From REBR01 sp033721915 (lineage in GTDB: Bacteria > Pseudomonadota > Gammaproteobacteria > Pseudomonadales > Oleiphilaceae), in the NCBI GenBank assembly GCA_033721915.1, contig JAWWAC010000025.1, positions 1 to 41,513 of the forward strand: a stretch of DNA of 41,513 nt, in the 5' to 3' direction. The position numbers and the translations under genes are program-made. The notes beneath the pieces were generated by a model. That model did not search any database. It saw only the letters and a list, made by a program, of their open reading frames with translations, and was not told the DNA's origin. Of this stretch, positions 25,125 to 32,035 are shown piece by piece (position 1 is the first letter of the stretch; each line of letters opens with the position of its first letter).

Positions 25125-28100
25125 GTGACTGCGCCCTTCAAAGCCGTACTCATTGCCAACCGCGGCGAAATCGCCATCCGCATTGCCAGGGCGGCCCAGG
25201 AACTGGGTATCCGTGCCGTCGCGGTCCATGCCCGTGATGACAGCCAGGCGCTGCATGTGCGCCGTGCCGATGAGGCCCTGGCACTGGACGGCGATGGCGT
25301 TGCCGCCTACCTGGATCCGTCACAGCTGATACGCCTGGCAAAGGCCCATGGTTGCGATGCACTGCACCCGGGTTACGGTTTTCTGGCGGAAAACGCCTCA
25401 TTCGCCGCCGCCTGCGAGGAAGCCGGGATCGCCTTTATCGGCCCCACGGCAGCCACACTGGAGGCGCTGGGTGACAAGTCCCGTGCACGCCAGCTGGCGG
25501 CGACGCACCGGGTGCCGCTGCTTCCAGGCACCCCCTCGGCGGTGGATCTGCCCGGGGCACAGGCCTTTATGGAGAGCCTGCCCCAGGGCACGCCGGTGAT
25601 GATCAAAGCACTGGCCGGTGGCGGTGGCCGTGGCATGCGCATCGTTCACGAGCCCGGGGCCCTGGCGGAGGCCTTTGAGCGCTGCCGCTCCGAGGCACAG
25701 GCCGCATTCGGTCAGGGTGACGTCTATGTGGAGCAGCTGCTGGAGAAAGCCCGGCACATCGAGGTTCAGGTACTGGGTGACGGTCAGGGACAGGTCAGCC
25801 ACCTGTGGGAGCGGGACTGCAGCCTGCAGCGGCGCCACCAGAAGCTGATTGAAGTGGCCCCGGCACAGCAGCTGCCGGAGACTGTGCGTGACGGCATGAT
25901 CGAATCGGCCCTGACACTGGCCAGGGCGCTGGACTACCGGGGCATCGGCACCTTCGAGTTCCTGCTCTCCCCGGCCGCCAGTGGGAAGACCCCACAGCAC
26001 TGGTTTATGGAGGCCAACCCCAGGCTTCAGGTGGAGCACACCATCACCGAGACCATCACCGGCGTGGACCTGGTGAAAACCCAGTTCCGCATTGCCTCCG
26101 GGGAGCGCCTGGAGACGCTGGGGCTGACCAGCCCGCCGCCGCCCAGAGGCTGTGCCATCCAGTTGCGGCTCAATGCCGAGACCCTCCGGGAGGATGGCCA
26201 GGCCATGCCGGCCAGCGGCGTTCTCAGCCTCTGTGAGCTGCCCAGCGGACCAGGGCTGCGGGTGGACACCTGTGCCTTCCAGGGTTTCCGGGCCAACCCC
26301 CGTTACGACAGCCTGCTGGCCAAGCTGATTGTGCAGGGTGATGATTACAGGGGCGCCCTTGAGCGGGGCCGCCGGGCCCTGCTGGAAACCCGCCTTGAGG
26401 GATTGGACAGCAACCGGGGCCTGCTCCATGCCCTGCTCACACACCCTGAGGTGGCGTCCGGCGTGGTGGATACCCACTTTGTCAGCCGTGAAATGCCCCG
26501 ACTGATGGCCAATGCCCTGCCGGAGCCGGAGGTGACGGCCACGGAGTCCTCTGTGGAGACGGCGGAGGCAGCCAGGGAGCATCAGCCACCCTGCCCCCAT
26601 GACTGCGAACGGGTCCCGAGCCGCACCAGCGGCGTGGTGGTGGCGCTGATGGTGGAAGAGGGAGACACCGTGCAGCCGGGACAGACTCTGGCCATTGTGG
26701 AAGCCATGAAAATGGAGTTCGAGGTGAGCACCGTCACCGGCGGCACACTGGTGCACTGTCTCACCCGCCAGGGGGAGTCGGTCCGTGAGGGGGACACCCT
26801 GTTTCATCTGCGCCCGGACGAGCAGCTCCAGCAGGAGACACTGCCCGAGGAGGCGCTCGAGCTGGATGACATCCGCAGCGATCTGGCCGAGGTGCGTGAG
26901 CGACACGCCTATACGCTGGACGAAGCCCGTCCCGAGGCCATGAAGAAGCGTAAAAACAAGGGGCTGCGCAGTGCCCGTGAGAATCTGGATGACCTTCTGG
27001 ACCCGGATTCCGCACTGGAATACGGCGCACTGGCACTGGCGGCACAGCGCCGCCGTCGCCCCCTGCAGGATCTGATCGAGCAGGCACCGGCGGATGGCCT
27101 GATTGCCATGACCGGCACCGTCAATGCCCACCTCTTTGGCCCCGAGGCCAGCCGCTGCATGGCACTGGCCTATGATTACACCGTCTTTGCCGGCACCCAG
27201 GGGGTGATGAACCACAAGAAAACCGACCGCATGCTGCAGCTGGCGGCCCAGTGGTCCATGCCACTGGTGTTCTTCACCGAAGGGGGTGGCGGCCGCCCTG
27301 GTGACAGCGATTACATGGGGGTTTCCGGTCTGGACTGCCACACCTTTGCCGCCATGGCGGCCCTGTCCGGTCAGGTGCCACTGGTGGGGGTGGCGGCGGG
27401 CCGCTGTTTTGCCGGCAACGCCGCCCTGCTGGGCTGCTGCGATGTGATTATCGCCACCCGCGACAGCACACTGGGCATGGCCGGCCCGGCGATGATTGAA
27501 GGGGGAGGCCTTGGCCGCTACAGCCCCGAGCAGGTGGGCCCGCTGTCCACACAGGCCCCCAACGGCGTGATTGACCTGGTGGCCGACGACGAGGCGCAAG
27601 CCACCGCCATGGCCCGCCAGTACCTGGGCTACTTCCAGGGCCGCCTAGAGCACTGGGAGTTGGAGGATCAGCGCCATCTCAGGCACCGGATTCCCGAGAA
27701 CCGTCTGCGTGTCTACGACGTGCGCGCCCTGATCCGCACACTGGTGGACCGTGACAGCCTGATGGAGCTGAGAGCGGCCTTTGCACCGGGTATGGTCACG
27801 GCACTGGCGCGCATCGAGGGGCGCCCCGTTGGGCTGATTGCCAACGACCCGGCCCACCTGGGAGGCGCCATCGACGCCGACTGTGCCGACAAAGCGGCCC
27901 GCTTCATGCAGCTGTGCAACGCCTTTGGCCTGCCCATTGTCTCACTGTGCGACACACCGGGCTTTATGGTCGGGCCTGAAGCCGAACAGCAGGCCACCAT
28001 TCGCCATGTGTCACGGCTGTTTGTGGTGGCCGCCAAGCTGCAGGTGCCCTTCATGACCGTGGTGCTGCGCAAAGGCTACGGACTGGGCGCACAGGCCATG

Positions 28101-28421
28101 GCCGCCGGCAGCTTCCATTCGCCGCTGTTTACCATTGCCTGGCCCAGCGGGGAATTCGGCGCCATGGGCCTGGAGGGGGCCGTCAGACTGGGTTACGCCA
28201 GGGAGCTGGCGGCGGTGGAGGACCCGCAACAGCGTGAGGCCCTGTTCAACAAGATGGTGGCCAGGGCCTATGAAAACGGCAAGGGCATCAATACCGCCAG
28301 TTTCCTGGAAATCGACGCGGTGATCGACCCGGCAGAGACCCGTGACTGGCTGGTGCGGGGCCTGAACAGTGCCGGAACCACGGCACCGTCCAGTACCCGC
28401 GGCTTTATCGATACCTGGTAG
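25125..28421 (+). CDS. Single-chain biotin-dependent acyl-CoA carboxylase (BC-BCCP-CT)
   Basis: A GTG at 25125 preceded by GGAG is the preferred start (1098 residues); ATG 25101 adds 8 residues and has no ribosome site. The domains are a biotin carboxylase (1 to about 440: FKAVLIANRGEIAIRIAR, the ATP-grasp loop GGGGRGMR at about 165-172, and MEANPRLQVEHTITE), a biotinyl domain (about 495-570) with the biotinylated Lys529 in VVEAMKMEFEV, and a carboxyltransferase of both N and C halves (about 590-1090: 'FTEGGGGRPGDSDY', 'SLCDTPGFMVGPEAE'). All three functions lie on one polypeptide, as in the long-chain acyl-CoA carboxylases (LCC) and unlike the multi-subunit acetyl-CoA carboxylase. Substrate (acetyl, propionyl or longer acyl-CoA) is not decidable. 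Confidence 0.93.
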   Translation: MTAPFKAVLIANRGEIAIRIARAAQELGIRAVAVHARDDSQALHVRRADEALALDGDGVAAYLDPSQLIRLAKAHGCDALHPGYGFLAENASFAAACEEAGIAFIGPTAATLEALGDKSRARQLAATHRVPLLPGTPSAVDLPGAQAFMESLPQGTPVMIKALAGGGGRGMRIVHEPGALAEAFERCRSEAQAAFGQGDVYVEQLLEKARHIEVQVLGDGQGQVSHLWERDCSLQRRHQKLIEVAPAQQLPETVRDGMIESALTLARALDYRGIGTFEFLLSPAASGKTPQHWFMEANPRLQVEHTITETITGVDLVKTQFRIASGERLETLGLTSPPPPRGCAIQLRLNAETLREDGQAMPASGVLSLCELPSGPGLRVDTCAFQGFRANPRYDSLLAKLIVQGDDYRGALERGRRALLETRLEGLDSNRGLLHALLTHPEVASGVVDTHFVSREMPRLMANALPEPEVTATESSVETAEAAREHQPPCPHDCERVPSRTSGVVVALMVEEGDTVQPGQTLAIVEAMKMEFEVSTVTGGTLVHCLTRQGESVREGDTLFHLRPDEQLQQETLPEEALELDDIRSDLAEVRERHAYTLDEARPEAMKKRKNKGLRSARENLDDLLDPDSALEYGALALAAQRRRRPLQDLIEQAPADGLIAMTGTVNAHLFGPEASRCMALAYDYTVFAGTQGVMNHKKTDRMLQLAAQWSMPLVFFTEGGGGRPGDSDYMGVSGLDCHTFAAMAALSGQVPLVGVAAGRCFAGNAALLGCCDVIIATRDSTLGMAGPAMIEGGGLGRYSPEQVGPLSTQAPNGVIDLVADDEAQATAMARQYLGYFQGRLEHWELEDQRHLRHRIPENRLRVYDVRALIRTLVDRDSLMELRAAFAPGMVTALARIEGRPVGLIANDPAHLGGAIDADCADKAARFMQLCNAFGLPIVSLCDTPGFMVGPEAEQQATIRHVSRLFVVAAKLQVPFMTVVLRKGYGLGAQAMAAGSFHSPLFTIAWPSGEFGAMGLEGAVRLGYARELAAVEDPQQREALFNKMVARAYENGKGINTASFLEIDAVIDPAETRDWLVRGLNSAGTTAPSSTRGFIDTW

Positions 28422-28431
28422 TCACTCAGGC

Positions 28432-29907
28432 TCAGCCGCCGGAGCCGGCCACCTGCAGCGTCACCCCCGAGGGGACATGCAGGAGCCGGCTGGGTGAGCC
28501 CGGGGGCAGTTCCGTCAGGACGTTGCGGGTGGCATTCTCCAGCAGCAGCGACATCACGGCCGGTGGGTCCAGGTCCGGGAACTCCCCCAGAATCATGGCC
28601 GCCGCACCGGCCACATGGGGTGCGGCCATGGAGGTGCCGCTGAGGGTGCGGGTCTCGTCCTCGCTATTGAGCCAGGCGCCGGCAATGTCCGACCCCGGGG
28701 CAAAGATGTCCACACAGGGGCCGTGGTTGGAAAAGGACGAGCGCTCATCCTCCAGGGTGGTGCTGCCCACTGTAAGCACCTCAGGGATGCGGCTGGGGGA
28801 GCCGCTGCAGGCGTCCCGGTCGCTGTTGCCGGCGGCCACCACAAAGGTCACCCCCTGGTTGACGGCGTTGACCACCGCCGTATCCAGGGCCTGTGAGGGG
28901 CCACCGCCCAGTGACAGGTTGGCCACTGCCGGGGCCTGGTGGTTGGCCGCCACCCAGTCCACACCGGCAATCACATCGGCGTTGCTGCCGGCACCGAAAC
29001 AGTCCATGACCCGCACCGGCACCACCCGCGCGGCCTTGGCGATGCCGTACCGACGTCCGGCGGCCGAGCTGGCCACATGGGTGCCATGGCCATGGCAGTC
29101 ACTGGTGTCGGCGCTGTCAGGTCCGTCCGGGTTGAACAGGTTGCGGAACAGCTTAAAGCTCCCCGGCAGCCCCAGCAGGCCGGTGTCATTGCCGGCAAAG
29201 TTGCGACCCGGCAGCACCCGCCCGGCCAGTTCGCTGTGACTGGCAAAGAGGCCGGAATCCAGGATGTACAGTGTTACGCCCTCCCCTCCCTGCTCCGGGT
29301 AATGGTAGCGGTTGTTCAGTGGCAGAAAGCGCTGGTCCGTGCGGTCCAGACCCCAGGGGCTGGGGTGCTGGGTGAGGGTGTTGTTCAGTGCCACCACCCG
29401 GTCCTTCTCCAGCGCCCTGACACCGGGCAGGCTGCCCAGTATGCGCGCCTGGCTGTCCGTCAGGCGCACGGCAAACCCCTTGAGGGCACTGCGGTAGGTG
29501 TGCAGCAGGTCGCCACCACCCACGGCACCCAGCAGGGTCTGAATGCTCTCATCCAGGCCCCCCACCCCCAGCAGCTTCTCGATGTCCGGGTCCAGTGTGA
29601 GTATGTAGCGCCCGGGGATGGCGTCGCCGACAGTCAGTGAACTGCCACGGGTAAAGTCCGTGGCATTGTCCCCGCTGGTGTCAGACCCGTCCGGACTGTC
29701 GCCGTCTTGCGGCTGGGTCTCCGTGGCCGGCTCCTGAGGGGGGATCACCGTGGACACGATGTCCCGCAGCCGGTCCATGAAACCGGCCTGGGCCGGGGTG
29801 CTTGCCAGGGCCAGCACCAGCAGGGCCGGAGCGACAAGACCCAGGCGGCGTTGCAGGGGAGCGCTTGGGTGATTCGGGTGAAAGGGGTGGAAACGGCGGT
29901 CGTTCAC
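28432..29907 (-). CDS. Secreted subtilisin-like serine protease (S8) with inhibitor-type propeptide
   Basis: The start is taken as GTG 29907, with AGGA about 9 bases upstream, giving 491 residues; the longer frame overlaps the toxin gene and has no family sequence. A signal peptide follows (LGLVAPALLVLALASTPAQA). After a Gln/Asp/Ser-rich linker, 'GRYILTLDPDIEKLL' and 'GVRALEKDRVV' mark an I9-like propeptide (about 95-170), which keeps the enzyme inactive until cleaved. The catalytic triad is Asp217 (ILDSGL), His274 (GHGTH) and Ser426 (GTSMAAP); the oxyanion Asn is in AAGNSDRDA. The 57-residue Asp-His spacing is longer than in proteinase K. It is convergent with the carboxylase gene, 10 bases apart. 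Confidence 0.9.
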   Translation of the reverse strand: MNDRRFHPFHPNHPSAPLQRRLGLVAPALLVLALASTPAQAGFMDRLRDIVSTVIPPQEPATETQPQDGDSPDGSDTSGDNATDFTRGSSLTVGDAIPGRYILTLDPDIEKLLGVGGLDESIQTLLGAVGGGDLLHTYRSALKGFAVRLTDSQARILGSLPGVRALEKDRVVALNNTLTQHPSPWGLDRTDQRFLPLNNRYHYPEQGGEGVTLYILDSGLFASHSELAGRVLPGRNFAGNDTGLLGLPGSFKLFRNLFNPDGPDSADTSDCHGHGTHVASSAAGRRYGIAKAARVVPVRVMDCFGAGSNADVIAGVDWVAANHQAPAVANLSLGGGPSQALDTAVVNAVNQGVTFVVAAGNSDRDACSGSPSRIPEVLTVGSTTLEDERSSFSNHGPCVDIFAPGSDIAGAWLNSEDETRTLSGTSMAAPHVAGAAAMILGEFPDLDPPAVMSLLLENATRNVLTELPPGSPSRLLHVPSGVTLQVAGSGG

Positions 29908-30046
29908 TGGGACTGATCCTGTGCTGGCTACAATGCCATCAGGGTATCCCGGCACAGGCCCGCTGATTGCTGTACAGCCCTCAGTTTTACCGGTGATTCG
30001 GGGCCAGTGGGCGCAAAAGATGATGGGATTCGCAGTTTGCCGCCGG

Positions 30047-30640
30047 CTATTCCCCGTCCCCTTCCAGGAACCACCGGGCCCACTGGGGCACTGGCTCTGC
30101 CAGGGGCTGCCAGTGGCCATCACGCCACAGCGCCACCCGCTGGTAAGGGGATTCGGCGCTGCTGTTGTCCACCAGGTGCAGTTCGTCGGCGAGGCCGCAG
30201 AGACGGCTGGCCAGACGCCGTGTGCGTGGGATCCGGCCGCGTACCTTGTCCTCTGGCACGCCATGGCCGCCCTGTGTCACCCTGGCGGCCACCCGCGCCA
30301 GGTTCAGGCCGATGGTGTCCAGGTGGAAATAGAACACCACCAGCCGGTAGCCAGAGGCCTTGGCGCGGGCGGCAAAATCCAGCTTGGAGGGGTGGGAGAA
30401 CACGGTCTCGAAACAGAAGCTCTGGCGCTCATCCACCAGGCGGAAACGTTCCTTCTCGGCCAACAGAGCGGCCTCATAGCTGTGCTCTTCGGGCTGTTCC
30501 GGCCAGAAGGTGCGGGCGATCTGGTCGGCATTGACCAGTGGCAGGTCGTAACGGGCAAGGAACTGGTGGTGAAAGGTGCTCTTCCCTGAGCCGTTGCCGC
30601 CAATCAGCAGCCACAGCTGCGGTGGCGACTCAGGCGGCAT
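30047..30640 (-). CDS. Zeta-type toxin / P-loop kinase
   Basis: The start is ambiguous: GTG 30676, ATG 30652 or ATG 30640. I prefer 30640 (AGGG close upstream), giving 197 residues that begin just before the P-loop. The Walker A GGNGSGKST is at residues 14-22, followed by 'LPLVNADQIA' and 'CFETVFSHPSKLDFAARAKASGY', the usual pattern of zeta toxins, which phosphorylate UDP-N-acetylglucosamine and block cell wall synthesis. Chromosomal relatives can be small-molecule kinases instead. It overlaps the antitoxin gene by 11 bases and so is co-transcribed and coupled. The overlap and the shared promoter make a toxin-antitoxin role the best reading. Confidence 0.82.
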   Translation of the reverse strand: MPPESPPQLWLLIGGNGSGKSTFHHQFLARYDLPLVNADQIARTFWPEQPEEHSYEAALLAEKERFRLVDERQSFCFETVFSHPSKLDFAARAKASGYRLVVFYFHLDTIGLNLARVAARVTQGGHGVPEDKVRGRIPRTRRLASRLCGLADELHLVDNSSAESPYQRVALWRDGHWQPLAEPVPQWARWFLEGDGE

Positions 30641-31043
30641 GGTCCCTGCCATCGGCTTTGACAAAGACGCCGTCACGGAACTCGCCGGTCACCCGGGTGC
30701 CGTCCGGGTGCAGAGCCTCCAGGTAGCCCGGATGCCGGGTGGAGGCCTGATACACCACGCGGTCCTGGCGGATCTGCTGGCTCAGTGTGCCGGACTCGCG
30801 GGCGCTGTCCACCTGGTCCCAGAGCTGATCCGTGGCCGGTGGACGGGCGTTGACCCGCTCAAGGCGCACTGTCTTCAGCCCCTGTGTCAGTGCCAGCACA
30901 TCCTGTGGTGAAATTGTATCGGCAATGCGCCGCCCCAGCTCCGCCCACAGCTCGATCTGCTTGGGTGTGGAGCGGTGACTGATCTGCCCTTCGGCGGCGG
31001 CGTGGCGGACCAGTCGGTCATCAAGACGTACCGGTATGGACAT
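30630..31043 (-). CDS. ParD-like antitoxin
   Basis: A 137-residue protein with an excellent ribosome site (GGAGG, 6 bases before ATG). The N-terminus (PVRLDDRLVRHAAAEGQISHRSTPKQIELWAELGRRI) is the ribbon-helix-helix-like segment of the ParD-like antitoxin family and should bind DNA as a dimer. The C-terminal half (about 90-137: 'GTLSQQIRQDRVVYQAST...DGTRVTGEF') is a toxin-binding or strand-rich part not found in short ParD. Unlike epsilon antitoxins it carries a DNA-binding domain, so it can autoregulate. The promoter with a flanking inverted repeat lies 31 to 70 bases upstream. Confidence 0.85.
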   Translation of the reverse strand: MSIPVRLDDRLVRHAAAEGQISHRSTPKQIELWAELGRRIADTISPQDVLALTQGLKTVRLERVNARPPATDQLWDQVDSARESGTLSQQIRQDRVVYQASTRHPGYLEALHPDGTRVTGEFRDGVFVKADGRDHAA

Positions 31044-31073
31044 GGGAGCCTCCTTTGGCCATTAACTGAGTAC

Positions 31074-31113
31074 ATTGTAGCGTTCCGCATGGTTTGTTGC
31101 AAAGCGCTACAAT
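31074..31113 (-). promoter_or_regulatory. Autoregulatory promoter/operator of the toxin-antitoxin pair
   Basis: On the minus strand TTGCAA (31097-31102) and TACAAT (31074-31079) are 17 bases apart, a near-ideal sigma-70 promoter. Perfect 9-base inverted arms, ATTGTAGCG (31074-31082) and CGCTACAAT (31105-31113), place one half-site over the -10 and the other directly upstream of the -35. A dimeric repressor bound there would block RNA polymerase. The -10 lies 31 bases before the antitoxin ATG. Confidence 0.7.
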
Positions 31114-31297
31114 TTTTGAAAGAAGGCTTCAGAAAGGCTGATTCAGGGCCATGCCAGGGGGTTCTGGCGGAAGACAGCCTCTCTGGAAGCCTGTCCCGGA
31201 GATTCGCCTTACAGCCGTTGTCGCCGTCTGTCACGCCAAGGGCATGGCGACACCGTTGCGATAGCATGCCGCCATGATACAGCCAAGGAACCGCACC

Positions 31298-31801
31298 ATG
31301 AGCGAATTTGCCCCCCACAACACCCTGTCACGACTGATCCACCGCCTCTCTCCACTGCCGGAGCCACTGCAACGCCGTGCCGTGGGGTTGCTGTTCGGGC
31401 AGTACAGCCGTTATTTCCGCAGCAACCGCCTGAAAATCGCCCGTCTGGAACCACTGGTGGTGACACTCTCACTGGCCAACCACCGCAGGGTGCGCAATCA
31501 CATCGGTGGCATCCACGCCGTGGCCATTACACTGGCCTGTGAGTACGCCAGCGGACTGCTGGTGGGCCAGCACGTGCCGGACAGGGCGACGGTGGTGGTC
31601 AAATCCATGCATGTCGACCTGCACAAGGCCTATCAGGGCAGCATCCTTGCCACGGCCACTCTCACGGAGGAGGAAGCCCTGGCGATCCGTGAGCAACCGA
31701 AGGGGGAGCTGAAGGTGCCGGTCTCCGTCACCGATGCCACAGGGGGCCACCCCATCACCGGTTACATGCAAATGGCCTGGTTTCCCCGCAAAAAGCGCTA
31801 G
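31298..31801 (+). CDS. DUF4442-type hotdog thioesterase-like protein
   Basis: The start at ATG 31298 has AAGGA at good spacing and gives 167 residues; the ATG at 31274 is in frame but lacks a ribosome site. The motif 'NHRRVRNHIGGIHAVAITLACEYASG' (about 64-89) is the DUF4442 version of the hotdog active loop, with Asn and His in the expected places. Probable acyl-CoA thioesterase or binding protein. It is a distant paralogue of the protein at 17523-18065; the surrounding genes do not suggest a pathway. Confidence 0.8.
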   Translation: MSEFAPHNTLSRLIHRLSPLPEPLQRRAVGLLFGQYSRYFRSNRLKIARLEPLVVTLSLANHRRVRNHIGGIHAVAITLACEYASGLLVGQHVPDRATVVVKSMHVDLHKAYQGSILATATLTEEEALAIREQPKGELKVPVSVTDATGGHPITGYMQMAWFPRKKR

Positions 31802-31822
31802 TGGGGCAGCCAGTCGGGCAAA

Positions 31823-31851
31823 GGGCGCCGTGCCTCCCCGGCAGGGTGCCC
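31823..31851 (+). terminator. Hairpin after the DUF4442 gene
   Basis: GGGCGCC and GGTGCCC (one G-U) with an inner TGCC/GGCA stem form a stable hairpin around a TCCCC loop, 22 bases after the stop codon. No T-run follows. Confidence 0.45.
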
Positions 31852-31868
31852 CCGGAAAGTTGGCGTTT

Positions 31869-31884
31869 TGTGATCTGCGTCAGA
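31869..31884. promoter_or_regulatory. CRP/FNR-family-like site upstream of the 710-residue protein gene
   Basis: TGTGA-TCTGCG-TCAGA matches the CRP/Vfr consensus TGTGA-N6-TCACA at 9 of 10 conserved positions and also resembles FNR-type half-sites. It lies about 150 bases before ATG 32036. No -10 close by is convincing, so it is a candidate only. Confidence 0.4.
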
Positions 31885-32035
31885 TTTAAAACCGGAACTT
31901 TTATCCCATACTGCGGAAAATCCAACAACCCGCCGCACTCCACCGTGAGTCGCTCAGTCTGCAGTCGTCCGTCTCAATCGCTTCCATGGAGTGTGTCAGC
32001 AGGGATGCAACCGTCCGACGCACAAGGAGAGCACT

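Noticed and set aside
25398..27599. 733-codon open frame on the minus strand
   Set aside because: It lies fully antisense to the well-supported carboxylase; its His/Gln/Gly-rich sequence is typical of a shadow frame.
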